This document shows, one piece after another, positions 1 to 6,516 of a stretch of DNA of 8,919 nt (its first letter is position 1; each line of letters opens with the position of its first letter). The stretch spans positions 1-8,919 of the forward strand of contig SKQM01000118.1 in NCBI GenBank assembly GCA_007119005.1. Reading direction: 5' to 3'. This stretch comes from Thioalkalivibrio sp. GTDB taxonomy: Bacteria > Pseudomonadota > Gammaproteobacteria > Ectothiorhodospirales > Ectothiorhodospiraceae. The position numbers and the translations under genes are program-made. The notes under the pieces were generated by a model. It was not told where the DNA came from. It saw nothing but the letters and a program-made list of their open reading frames with translations, and ran no database searches.

Positions 1-584
1 CGGCCCCGGGGATCACCATCGTCGATGACGGGACCCTGCCGGGGCGGCGCGGTTCGCTGAATGTCGACGACGAGGGCACGGTGACGCAGCAGACGGTGCT
101 GATCGAGGACGGCTACCTGCGCGGGTACATGCAGGACCGCCTCAATGGCCGCCTGAGCGGGACACATTCCACCGGCAACGGCCGCCGCGAGTCCTATGCG
201 CATCTGCCGATGCCGCGCATGACCAACACCTACATGCTCGCCGGGAAAAGCGATCCGGGCGAGATCATCGCCTCGGTGGACCGTGGTCTCTATGCGGTGA
301 ATTTCGGTGGCGGGCAAGTCGACATCACCTCGAGCAAGTTCGTTTTTTCCGCGTCGGAGGCCTACCTGATCGAAAACGGCAAGGTGACCCTTCCGGTGAA
401 GGGAGCGACGCTGATCGGCAACGGCCCCGACGTGCTCACTCGGGTGTCGATGATCGGCAACGATCTCGAGCTCGACACCGGAGTCGGGACCTGTGGCAAG
501 GAGGGGCAGGGCGTTCCGGTAGGCGTCGGTCAGCCCACCCTGCGCATCGACGGCATGACCGTCGGTGGCACGAAAGCCGCCTGA
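1..584 (+). CDS. tldD: TldD, C-terminal part (metallopeptidase subunit of TldD/E), 5' end outside window
   Basis: The frame is open from base 3 to the TGA at 582-584, giving about 193 C-terminal residues of a protein usually near 480. The sequence is very close to E. coli TldD, with blocks such as [43 protein letters not shown] and [15 protein letters not shown]. The cysteine codon at 492-494 (context GVGTCGKEG) corresponds to the third zinc ligand known in TldD. The HExxxH helix carrying the other two ligands lies upstream of the window. In the family, TldD pairs with PmbA/TldE and degrades unfolded or leader peptides in the cytoplasm (CcdA, pro-microcin B17). The internal GTG at 81 is not a start, because homology continues upstream of it. 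No frameshift or stop is seen, so the gene is only cut by the window edge. Confidence 0.96.
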   Translation, partial: APGITIVDDGTLPGRRGSLNVDDEGTVTQQTVLIEDGYLRGYMQDRLNGRLSGTHSTGNGRRESYAHLPMPRMTNTYMLAGKSDPGEIIASVDRGLYAVNFGGGQVDITSSKFVFSASEAYLIENGKVTLPVKGATLIGNGPDVLTRVSMIGNDLELDTGVGTCGKEGQGVPVGVGQPTLRIDGMTVGGTKAA

Positions 585-620
585 ATCCACGCAACCTGCC
601 GGTGATCGACGGCATTCAGG
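580..620 (+). promoter_or_regulatory. Bulged hairpin over the ribosome binding site of the small gene
   Basis: CCTGAA (580-585) pairs with TTCAGG (615-620), and TGCCG (597-601) pairs with CGGCA (610-614). This makes one continuous 3' arm with an 11-nt bulge on the 5' side and an 8-nt loop. The 3' arm covers part of the Shine-Dalgarno AGGAG at 618-622, and the 5' arm begins in the last tldD codons. The pairing is visible in the sequence. The idea that ribosomes finishing tldD open the hairpin and so couple translation of the next gene is inference. Confidence 0.35.
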
Positions 621-627
621 AGATGAC

Positions 628-891
628 ATGACCCATCTTGCGATCCTCGAAGAGGAGCAGTCCCTGCCAGAGGGCCACGGAGCCGACCTCATCGTGCAGT
701 GGCACGTCTTCCGGTCGCGGCCCCAGGCCGAGCAGTTCGCCCGCGGCATCCACCTGGCCGAGGGCCAGGAACTGGTCGGCGGCTACACCCGGGACAGCAT
801 CGGGGTGCTCTACTGGGTGGGCGTGCACGTGGGTGACCTTGAAAAATGGGGCAACCGCGCCGCGGTGAACAAGCACGGAGCGAGCCCCTGA
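628..891 (+). CDS. Small conserved-looking hypothetical protein, 87 aa
   Basis: I do not recognise this protein. The ATG at 628 is chosen because AGGAG at 618-622 sits 5 nt upstream and because earlier in-frame starts would overlap tldD. The product has an acidic N-terminus (ILEEEQSLPEG), then a stretch that reads as strand-helix-strand-strand: IVQWHVF, RPQAEQFARGIHLAEG, LVGGYT, GVLYWVGVHV. It ends in a charged tail. There is no signal peptide, membrane segment or cysteine, so it is probably cytoplasmic. It lies 43 nt after tldD and is followed by a terminator-like hairpin, so it is probably the last gene of the tldD transcript. Codon use is as G/C-rich as the neighbours, which supports real coding. 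The fold pattern loosely recalls small SPOR/ferredoxin-like domains, but that is only a guess. Confidence 0.72.
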   Translation: MTHLAILEEEQSLPEGHGADLIVQWHVFRSRPQAEQFARGIHLAEGQELVGGYTRDSIGVLYWVGVHVGDLEKWGNRAAVNKHGASP

Positions 892-907
892 GCCCGCGGA
901 TTTCGCC

Positions 908-939
908 ACCGCGCGTCGGACGCGCGGTTCCTTCTCACT
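908..939 (+). terminator. Probable intrinsic terminator after the tldD unit
   Basis: ACCGCGCGT (908-916) and ACGCGCGGT (920-928) form a perfect 9-bp stem with a CGG loop, followed by a pyrimidine-rich tract (TTCCTTCTC...TTT). It lies 17 nt after the stop of the small gene and before pmbA. The tract is interrupted by C, so termination may be partial. It would uncouple pmbA expression from tldD, at least partly. Confidence 0.5.
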
Positions 940-985
940 TTCACCACGGGTGGCCGCGGTATTCCCGAGCCATTCCCGGAACTCG

Positions 986-2356
986 ATGACACACATGGAT
1001 CAGGCAACATCGGAAATACAGGGGCTCTCGCACAGCCCCGAGTCGATGCAGGAACGGGTGCGCATGGTTCTGGAGCACGCCCGCGCCTGCGGCGCCTCGG
1101 CCGCACAGGCAGTGGTCAGCCACAACGTGGGGCTCGCAGTGACCGTGCGCAGGGGCGAGGTCGAGACCCTGGAGTACGAACGTGACCAGCAGATGGCGCT
1201 GGTCGCCTACTCCGGACAGTCCAAGGGTTCGGCCTCGACGACGGATTTCAGCCCGGCGGCGCTGCGGCAGACGGCCGAGGCCGCCTGCCGTATCGCGCGC
1301 CACACCGAGCCCGATCCGCACGCCGGCCTGCCGGATCCCGACGAGCAGGCCCGCGACTGGCCCGATCTGCTGCTCGACCATCCCTGGGACTGCCCGGCCG
1401 ACCAGGCCATCGACCTGGCGCGGCGGGTCGAGGCGGCTGGCTTCGCGGTGGATCCGCGCGTGGACAATTCCGAGGGCGCCAGCGTCAGCACCCGCCGCGC
1501 GATGTCGTTCCTCGGCGACACCCAGGGTTTCATGGGTGGGTATCGCAGCACCCGGCACTCGCTCTCCTGTGCCCTCGTGGCCCGTGGCGCCGGCGGCATG
1601 CAGCGCGACTATGCCTATGGGACCTCCCGCGACCCCTCCGCGCTACCGGCACCCGAGGCGGTCGGCCGCGAGGCCGCCGAACGGACGCTGCGGCGACTCG
1701 ATGCGCGCAAGCTCGGTACGCGGCAGTGCCCGGTGCTGTTCGTGCCGGAGATGGCGCGCAGCCTGATCGGCAACTTGACCCGCGCGATCAGCGGCGGCGC
1801 GCAGTATCGCAAGAGCTCCTTTCTGCTGGACGCGGCCGGACAGGAGATTTTTCCCGGCTGGATGCTGATCGACGAACATCCGCTGCTGTCCGGCGCACTG
1901 GGGAGCGCGCCGTTCGACGGCGAGGGCGTGCGCACGCGGCAGCGCGAGCTGGTTTCCGCCGGCGTGCTGCAGGGCTACATCCTGGACAGCTACGCCGCCC
2001 GCCGGCTCGGGCTGCGGACCACCGGGAACGCCGGTGGCGCCCGCAACGTCAGCGTCCGACCCCACCCGGGAGAGAAGGGGCTGCAGGATCTGCTGTCGGA
2101 CATGGGGGCCGGGCTGCTGGTCACGGAGATGATCGGTCAGGGGGTGAACCTGGTGACCGGCGACTATTCGCGCGGGGCCGCGGGTTTCTGGGTCGAAAAC
2201 GGCGAGATTGCCTATCCAGTGGAGGAGATCACCATCGCGGGCAATCTCCGGGACATCTACCGGGGGATCGCGGCCGTCGGCAACGACGTGGACGTCCGGG
2301 GCAACATCCGCACCGGTTCGATCCTGGTCGAGTCGATGACCGTCGCCGGGGATTGA
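986..2356 (+). CDS. pmbA: PmbA/TldE, non-catalytic partner of the TldD/E peptidase, 456 aa
   Basis: The protein is clearly homologous to E. coli PmbA (TldE, 450 aa) along its whole length. Recognisable blocks are KGSASTTDFSP near residue 80, STRRAMSFLGDTQGFMGGYRSTRHSLS near the middle, YRKSSFLLD, PFDGEGVRTRQRE, and GDYSRGAAGFWVENGEIAYP followed by EITIAGNLRDI near the C-terminus. As in the family, no HExxxH metal site is visible. PmbA shapes the peptide channel of the TldD/E heterodimer. The ATG at 986 gives a length matching the family, and a weak CGGAA lies just upstream. The GTG at 950 would add 12 residues unlike the family, and the ATG at 995 is also possible. No good promoter is visible in the roughly 60 nt after the terminator-like hairpin, so it may depend on read-through. 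The end is TGA at 2354-2356. Confidence 0.95.
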   Translation: MTHMDQATSEIQGLSHSPESMQERVRMVLEHARACGASAAQAVVSHNVGLAVTVRRGEVETLEYERDQQMALVAYSGQSKGSASTTDFSPAALRQTAEAACRIARHTEPDPHAGLPDPDEQARDWPDLLLDHPWDCPADQAIDLARRVEAAGFAVDPRVDNSEGASVSTRRAMSFLGDTQGFMGGYRSTRHSLSCALVARGAGGMQRDYAYGTSRDPSALPAPEAVGREAAERTLRRLDARKLGTRQCPVLFVPEMARSLIGNLTRAISGGAQYRKSSFLLDAAGQEIFPGWMLIDEHPLLSGALGSAPFDGEGVRTRQRELVSAGVLQGYILDSYAARRLGLRTTGNAGGARNVSVRPHPGEKGLQDLLSDMGAGLLVTEMIGQGVNLVTGDYSRGAAGFWVENGEIAYPVEEITIAGNLRDIYRGIAAVGNDVDVRGNIRTGSILVESMTVAGD

Positions 2357-2360
2357 CGCC

Positions 2361-2444
2361 CCGGCCCTTACCCCCACCCCAACCCTCCCCGCGAGCGGGG
2401 GAGGGGGAGGTTCATCGTCTGGGGTGGGCTGTGTGTGGGGCCGG
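2361..2444. repeat. Nested imperfect palindrome at the convergent gene junction
   Basis: Three paired segments are nested: CCGGCCC (2361-2367) with GGGCCGG (2438-2444), CCCACCCC (2373-2380) with GGGGTGGG (2421-2428), and CCCTCCCCG (2383-2391) with CGGGGGAGGG (2396-2405, one bulged G). The top strand is C-rich on the left and G-rich on the right. It fills nearly all the space between the stops of pmbA and the minus-strand reductase gene. The core resembles the CCCTCACCCCAACCCTCTCCC-type intergenic palindromes found dispersed in many proteobacterial genomes; that assignment is from memory. It has no T-run on either side, so it is not a classical terminator, but it could stop or protect both converging transcripts. 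Confidence 0.6.
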
Positions 2445-2448
2445 ACAA

Positions 2449-3867
2449 TCAGCCCCTTTCGGGATCTCCGAAGATGGCTGCCTGCAGATGCCATTTGGAG
2501 GCCAGCGTCTCGGTGGCGTTCAGGATCTCCTCGGCCCGTGCCGGGTGATTCCAGGTCCCGCGCGCCAGCCAGGCGAGGGCGGTGTCACGGTCCGGGGCCA
2601 GTGACAGCAGGTGGATCAGCTCGCCGGCATCGCCGCCGATGATCTCGCCGCCCAGCAGGGCGCCGGTGTCCATGTCCCCGATCAGGCGTACGAAGCCCTC
2701 GGGTTCGTCCTGCCCGAGCGCGCGCGGCGAGGTCTCGAACGCGGCGAAGCCGACCGCCGGCTCGAGCTCTTCGTCCTCGGCGCTGTCCTCGTCCAGACCG
2801 AGCCGGGCCATCTCGACCGCGCTGTAGATCACCATCGGCACGAACCGGCCGTCCTGCCGACGGGCATTTCCGCCAAGGATGTTGTCGATGCTGATCGTCG
2901 CGTCCGACAGGGCATGGTTCGCGGTCATCCAGTCCCCGGCAACGTCGCCGATCGCATAGATGTTCGGCACCGCGGTCTGCAGGGTTGCGTCGCGCTGCAC
3001 GAAGCCGTTCCGGTCGGTTGCGACCCCGATCGCGTCGAGCCCCAGACCGTCGGTTTGCGGCCTGCGTCCGGTGCCGAGCAGCACCCAGTCGACTTCGAAC
3101 TGCCGGTCGTCCGTGGTGGTGATCGTGACGCCGGCGCCCCCCACCTGCACGGATTTGTAACCCGGAACCCGCTGCGGAACCGCATCCGCCGCGGCAAGCT
3201 GCTGCTCGAGTGTCGACAGCGCCTGGGGGCTGAAGCCCAACCGGGCGAGCGGCCGCGACCGCGTAAGCCAGGTAATTTCCCGGCCGAGCATCCGCAGAAT
3301 GAACGCGAACTCGGTGGCGACCACGCCGCTGCCGATCACGGCGACGCGTCTGCCGTCGGGCGGCGGGCGGTCGAAGAGCATGTCGGTGCTGAGGATGCGT
3401 CCGTCGGCGAGCGCGAACGGCTCGGGTACGATGGGTGCGGCGCCGGTCGCGATGATGCTGTGCCGTGCCCGCACGCTCCGCGTGCCGTCGGTCCCCCGGA
3501 CCTCGAGTTCCTCCGGGCCGAGGAACCGGGCCTGGCCGTCCAGCGCCTGCACCTTAAGGTGCTTGAGGTAGCTCCGATAGCTGTCCCGCACAGTCGCGAC
3601 CACGTCGTGCTGATGGGCCCAGGCCTGGTCCAGGTTGCCGGACAGGGCGCCACTGATGCCGCGGCCCTCGAAGTGTCTCTGCGCCGCAATCAGCCGGGCG
3701 GTGTGATACCAGTCCTTCTTCGGCACACAGCCGCGGTTCAGGCAGCAACCGCCCCATTCTGCCCTTTCGACGATCACCACGTTCAGCCCACGCAGGGCGC
3801 CGAGGACTGCGGCCCGGTAGCCGCCCGGCCCGCTGCCGATCACCGCCAGGTCGAAGATCCCGGTCAT
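2449..3867 (-). CDS. FAD-dependent pyridine nucleotide-disulfide oxidoreductase (glutathione reductase/dihydrolipoamide dehydrogenase family), 472 aa
   Basis: This is a complete class I flavin disulfide reductase. Residues 11-16 (GSGPGG) bind FAD with E34 at the end of strand 2. The redox pair is C42 and C47 in GGCCLNRGCVPKK, with an unusual extra C41. An ATG motif lies at 140-142, the second nucleotide-binding loop GSGVVA at 179-184, and the FAD motif NIYAIGD at 302-308. The C-terminal catalytic pair is H441-P and E446, usually HPTxxE. The loop ends in Ala, and R203 and R209 stand where NADPH-binding arginines stand in glutathione reductase, so NADPH use is inferred. The GPGGYRAA helix is more lipoamide-dehydrogenase-like. 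No 2-oxoacid dehydrogenase or lipoyl gene is nearby, so the substrate is unknown. The ATG at 3867 overlaps the DUF3108 stop as ATGA, implying translational coupling; an earlier in-frame start at 3906 is less likely. Confidence 0.9.
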   Translation of the reverse strand: MTGIFDLAVIGSGPGGYRAAVLGALRGLNVVIVERAEWGGCCLNRGCVPKKDWYHTARLIAAQRHFEGRGISGALSGNLDQAWAHQHDVVATVRDSYRSYLKHLKVQALDGQARFLGPEELEVRGTDGTRSVRARHSIIATGAAPIVPEPFALADGRILSTDMLFDRPPPDGRRVAVIGSGVVATEFAFILRMLGREITWLTRSRPLARLGFSPQALSTLEQQLAAADAVPQRVPGYKSVQVGGAGVTITTTDDRQFEVDWVLLGTGRRPQTDGLGLDAIGVATDRNGFVQRDATLQTAVPNIYAIGDVAGDWMTANHALSDATISIDNILGGNARRQDGRFVPMVIYSAVEMARLGLDEDSAEDEELEPAVGFAAFETSPRALGQDEPEGFVRLIGDMDTGALLGGEIIGGDAGELIHLLSLAPDRDTALAWLARGTWNHPARAEEILNATETLASKWHLQAAIFGDPERG

Positions 3868-4604
3868 CGGCGCGGTTCCGCCGGGTTGATCAGGGGCTCG
3901 TGCCACTCGAGCTTGGTCAGTTCCAGCCGGAAGACCTGGCCGTCGGCCTCGTAGTCGAGCCGCACTGGCAGGAAGTGCAGATCGGGCGCGAACCAGCCCG
4001 ACAGTTCCACATCGCTGTCATCGCTGCTGCGCACGACCCGAACCGTGTCCATGCGCCCCAGGGCGGTATTGATGCGCTCCCGGCCGTCCAGCGACAGGCT
4101 GTACTCACGCAGGCGGTCCCGCTCCAGGATGGACAGACGGAGCGCGGGGTCGAAGCCGCCGTCGCGCAGTTCCGTCATGGTCAGGTACAGCGACGACAGG
4201 AAGTCCACGGTGTTCGGCGGTACGGTCACGTCGAATGGCCTGTCGTTGTGCTGGCCGCGGGCCCGGGCGGCCTCCCAGTCGAACCGGGTCTCCGTCCTGC
4301 GCTCGCGGCGTGGCGTGATCTGGGTGCTGCGCGTGCTCAGCAGGCGCAGTCCATCGGCTTCTGGTCGGAACACCGCATCCCGGTCGAACTCGAAGCGCCC
4401 GAGGAGGCGCAGGAAGCCCGATACGTGGGCCTCCATTGCCATGCGCAGGTTCTCTCCCTCGTGGCTCAGTGTGCTCTGGGCAATCAGGCGGTTGCCGTAG
4501 GCCTGCGCCTCGTAGGTGGCGGTATACGGTGGGATGGCCGTCGCCGGATTCGCGTATGCGGCTCCGGCCAGGCAAAGCATCAGAATCAGGTGGTGCCAGC
4601 GCAT
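3864..4604 (-). CDS. DUF3108 family exported protein, 246 aa
   Basis: The N-terminus is a typical signal peptide: MRWHH, a hydrophobic core [11 protein letters not shown], and a likely cut after AYA (residue 18) or ATA (residue 23). The mature part starts with PPYTATYEAQAYG and has the DUF3108 pattern: a conversion of strand-rich segments, an FLRLLGRFEFDRDAVF block, an RRERRTETRFDW block, a VDFLSSLYLT helix and a final SGWFAPDLHFLPVRLDYEADG block. The family is periplasmic and of unknown biochemical role. The ATG at 4604 is chosen because it gives a clean signal peptide and GGAGAG lies about 10 nt upstream. It overlaps the end of purN by 19 bases, and the stop overlaps the next gene as ATGA. 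A DUF3108 gene directly after purN is a familiar arrangement in gammaproteobacteria. An alternative start at 4667 would bury the signal peptide. Confidence 0.88.
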   Translation of the reverse strand: MRWHHLILMLCLAGAAYANPATAIPPYTATYEAQAYGNRLIAQSTLSHEGENLRMAMEAHVSGFLRLLGRFEFDRDAVFRPEADGLRLLSTRSTQITPRRERRTETRFDWEAARARGQHNDRPFDVTVPPNTVDFLSSLYLTMTELRDGGFDPALRLSILERDRLREYSLSLDGRERINTALGRMDTVRVVRSSDDSDVELSGWFAPDLHFLPVRLDYEADGQVFRLELTKLEWHEPLINPAEPRR

Positions 4605-5326
4605 GGTTGCGTGCTCTCCGGTGCGGGATCCAGCAGCAGGGGTTGTTGCAGGGGCTCTTCGTCGCACCAGAGCGTGTCCCCTGAGGCATGAATCCGTCCT
4701 GAACAGATCAACCCCACCGCGGCGGGGTAGAGACGGTGCTCCGCCGCCTGAACACGGGCGGCCAGGGTCTCCGGACTGTCGCCGGGACAGACAGGTACCC
4801 GTGCCTGAATGATCACCGGTCCGCCATCAAGTTCCGCAGTGACAAAGTGCACGCTCGCGCCGTGGTGCTCGACACCGGCCGCCAGCGCGCGGTCATGGGT
4901 GTGCAGCCCGCGGAATTCCGGCAGCAGCGAGGGGTGAATGTTGACCATGCGGTCCACGAAACGCGCGACGAAGCCGGCCGTCAGCACGCGCATGAACCCG
5001 GCCAGCACGATCAGGTCCGGCTGGTGCTCATCCAGCGTGTCGCCCAGCGCGCGGTCGAAGGCCTCGCGGTCCGTGTACCGGCGATGGTCGATCACCGAGT
5101 AGGGGATTCCTGCGTCCCTTGCGTAGGCAAGCCCTGGTGCCTCCGGGCGGTTGCTGATGACCAGCACGATCCGGCCGTTCACGCGGCCGTCGGCGCAGGC
5201 GTCGATCAGTGCTTTCAGGTTGCTGCCGCGACCCGAGATCAGCACGGCGAGCCGTCTTGCGGGTTTCTGCTCCCGGTGATCCTGCGCGGAACCGGCGGCC
5301 GGGGCATCGCCGTGCCCGGGCATCAT
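4586..5326 (-). CDS. purN: Phosphoribosylglycinamide formyltransferase 1, 246 aa
   Basis: The enzyme transfers a formyl group from 10-formyltetrahydrofolate to GAR, giving FGAR in de novo purine synthesis. The phosphate-binding loop SGRGSNLKA starts near residue 31. The catalytic triad is visible as N129, H131 ([16 protein letters not shown]) and D167 (AELDGGP). The ATG at 5326 overlaps the purM stop as ATGA, with a second ATG directly after it at 5323; either may be used, coupled to purM. Compared with the roughly 212-residue E. coli enzyme it carries an N-terminal extension of about 25 polar residues ([21 protein letters not shown]) before the first strand and a slightly long C-terminus. 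The extension may be a real tail, since no better internal start is evident. Confidence 0.96.
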   Translation of the reverse strand: MMPGHGDAPAAGSAQDHREQKPARRLAVLISGRGSNLKALIDACADGRVNGRIVLVISNRPEAPGLAYARDAGIPYSVIDHRRYTDREAFDRALGDTLDEHQPDLIVLAGFMRVLTAGFVARFVDRMVNIHPSLLPEFRGLHTHDRALAAGVEHHGASVHFVTAELDGGPVIIQARVPVCPGDSPETLAARVQAAEHRLYPAAVGLICSGRIHASGDTLWCDEEPLQQPLLLDPAPESTQPCAGTT

Positions 5327-6378
5327 GTCGACACGTAGTGGACCGTCGACGCGCCCGGTCCCTCGACGACGAAGCCGATTGGCCAGGCCGGAACGCCCGA
5401 GGCAGCCAGTTCCGAGATGACGGGATCGACGCTGGCCTCCGGCAGGACCGCGATCATGCCAATTCCGCAATTGAAGGTGCGCAGCATCTCCGATTCGGCA
5501 ATTCCGCCCGCGCTCTGCAGCCAGTCGAACACCGGTGGGCGTGGCCAGGAAGCGAGGTCGATCTGGCCGTCCAGGCCGCGGGGCAGGACCCGCGGCAGAT
5601 TCTCGGTGAGTCCTCCGCCGGTGATGTGCGCCAGCGCGTGCACCCGCCCGGTCCGCAGCAGCCCGAGCAGCGCGCGCACGTAGATCCGGGTCGGTGCGAG
5701 CAGAGCGTCGCCGAGGGTGACGCCTTCTGTGTCCCCCAGCGGCTGTTGGAGGTCCGCCGCGCTGAGTTCCAGCACGCGCCGGATCAGGGAGTAGCCGTTC
5801 GAGTGTGGACCGCTGGAGGCCATCCCCAGCAGCACGTCACCCGCGCGTACCCGGCTGCCGTCGAGGAGTTCGTCCTTTTCCACGATCCCGACCGCGAAGC
5901 CGGCGAGATCATAGTCGCCGTCCTGGTACATGCCGGGCATTTCGGCGGTTTCGCCACCGACCAGCGCGCAGCCGGCCTGCTCGCAACCCTCCGCAATGCC
6001 CTTCACCACGTCCGCGGCCACATCGACGTCCAGCCGCCCGGTCGCGTAGTAATCGAGGAAGAACAGGGGTTCCGCGCCCTGCACCACGATATCGTTCACA
6101 CACATCGCGACCAGGTCGATGCCGATGGTGTCATGCCGGCCCAGTTCCTGTGCGACGCGGAGCTTGGTCCCGACGCCGTCGGTCCCGGATACCAGTACCG
6201 GGTGGCGGTAGCGCTCGACCGGGAGTTCGAACAGCGCGCCAAAGCCCCCGAGACCGGCCAGAACGCCGGGGCGCCGGGTGCGCGCCGCGAGCGGCTTGAT
6301 GCGGTCCACCAGGGCGCTGCCCGCGTCGATGTCGACGCCGGCATCGCGGTAGGTCAAACCGGAGCGGGATTCAGGCAT
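5323..6378 (-). CDS. purM: Phosphoribosylformylglycinamidine cyclo-ligase (AIR synthetase), 351 aa
   Basis: PurM closes the imidazole ring, turning FGAM into AIR with ATP, step five of purine synthesis. The length fits the family (E. coli 345). Visible signatures are [12 protein letters not shown] at residues 9-20, [10 protein letters not shown] at 64-73, a DYYATGRL block, [11 protein letters not shown] near the middle, HSNGYSLIR, and [16 protein letters not shown] towards the C-terminus. It ends in [14 protein letters not shown]. The ATG at 6378 follows a weak GAGAA in the leader and is the only sensible start. It is the first gene of the minus-strand operon purM-purN-DUF3108-reductase, and it is divergent from the DUF2066 gene, the usual gammaproteobacterial arrangement. 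Confidence 0.97.
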   Translation of the reverse strand: MPESRSGLTYRDAGVDIDAGSALVDRIKPLAARTRRPGVLAGLGGFGALFELPVERYRHPVLVSGTDGVGTKLRVAQELGRHDTIGIDLVAMCVNDIVVQGAEPLFFLDYYATGRLDVDVAADVVKGIAEGCEQAGCALVGGETAEMPGMYQDGDYDLAGFAVGIVEKDELLDGSRVRAGDVLLGMASSGPHSNGYSLIRRVLELSAADLQQPLGDTEGVTLGDALLAPTRIYVRALLGLLRTGRVHALAHITGGGLTENLPRVLPRGLDGQIDLASWPRPPVFDWLQSAGGIAESEMLRTFNCGIGMIAVLPEASVDPVISELAASGVPAWPIGFVVEGPGASTVHYVST

Positions 6379-6397
6379 GGGGGTTCTCGTGATCGCG

Positions 6398-6415
6398 GGT
6401 AACGAATGGTAACGA
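6398..6415. repeat. Tandem 8-bp direct repeat over the purM promoter
   Basis: GGTAACGA occurs at 6398-6405 and again at 6408-6415, a spacing of 10 bp, one helical turn. A weaker relative, GGTAGCG, starts at 6421. The copies cover the inferred -10 and start site of purM, so an operator or activator site is possible. They do not look like the E. coli PurR site. The function is inference. Confidence 0.4.
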
Positions 6416-6434
6416 CGGCTGGTAGCGCATGCAA
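6406..6434 (-). promoter_or_regulatory. Candidate sigma-70 promoter of the purM operon
   Basis: Read on the minus strand, TTGCAT (plus-strand 6429-6434) and TACCAT (6406-6411) are separated by exactly 17 nt. Both match the consensus only partly. Transcription would start near 6399, giving a leader of about 20 nt before the purM ATG. Confidence 0.35.
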
Positions 6435-6463
6435 AAGGGGACTCCGGGATGGGGCTCCGGCTG

Positions 6464-6472
6464 TGCTATGTT
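6464..6472 (+). promoter_or_regulatory. Candidate extended -10 promoter for the DUF2066 operon
   Basis: TG at 6464-6465, one base, then TATGTT at 6467-6472 form an extended -10 element. No clear -35 is seen upstream, which is tolerated with an extended -10. Transcription would begin near 6479, about 38 nt before the best-placed start codon. Confidence 0.35.
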
Positions 6473-6516
6473 GCGCGTTCTTCGATTTTCCAGTCGGGAC
6501 GGTGGAGAGGCGAGTG

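Noticed and set aside
1643..2494. Long open frame on the minus strand across pmbA
   Set aside because: It is antisense to a full-length, clearly homologous pmbA; its translation is low-complexity Arg/Pro/Gln-rich and resembles no family. Such frames are expected in high-GC DNA.
2611..3954. 447-codon open frame on the plus strand opposite the reductase gene
   Set aside because: It is a shadow of the reductase, which has all catalytic and cofactor motifs on the minus strand; the plus-strand product has no recognisable domain.
5209..6402. 397-codon open frame on the plus strand opposite purM/purN
   Set aside because: It is antisense to two unambiguous purine enzymes and has no family resemblance.
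6421..6480. Possible first half of a cobalamin riboswitch (AAAAGGGGACTCCGG near 6433)
   Set aside because: It resembles part of the consensus by eye, but no adenosylcobalamin core follows at the right distance; treated as chance.
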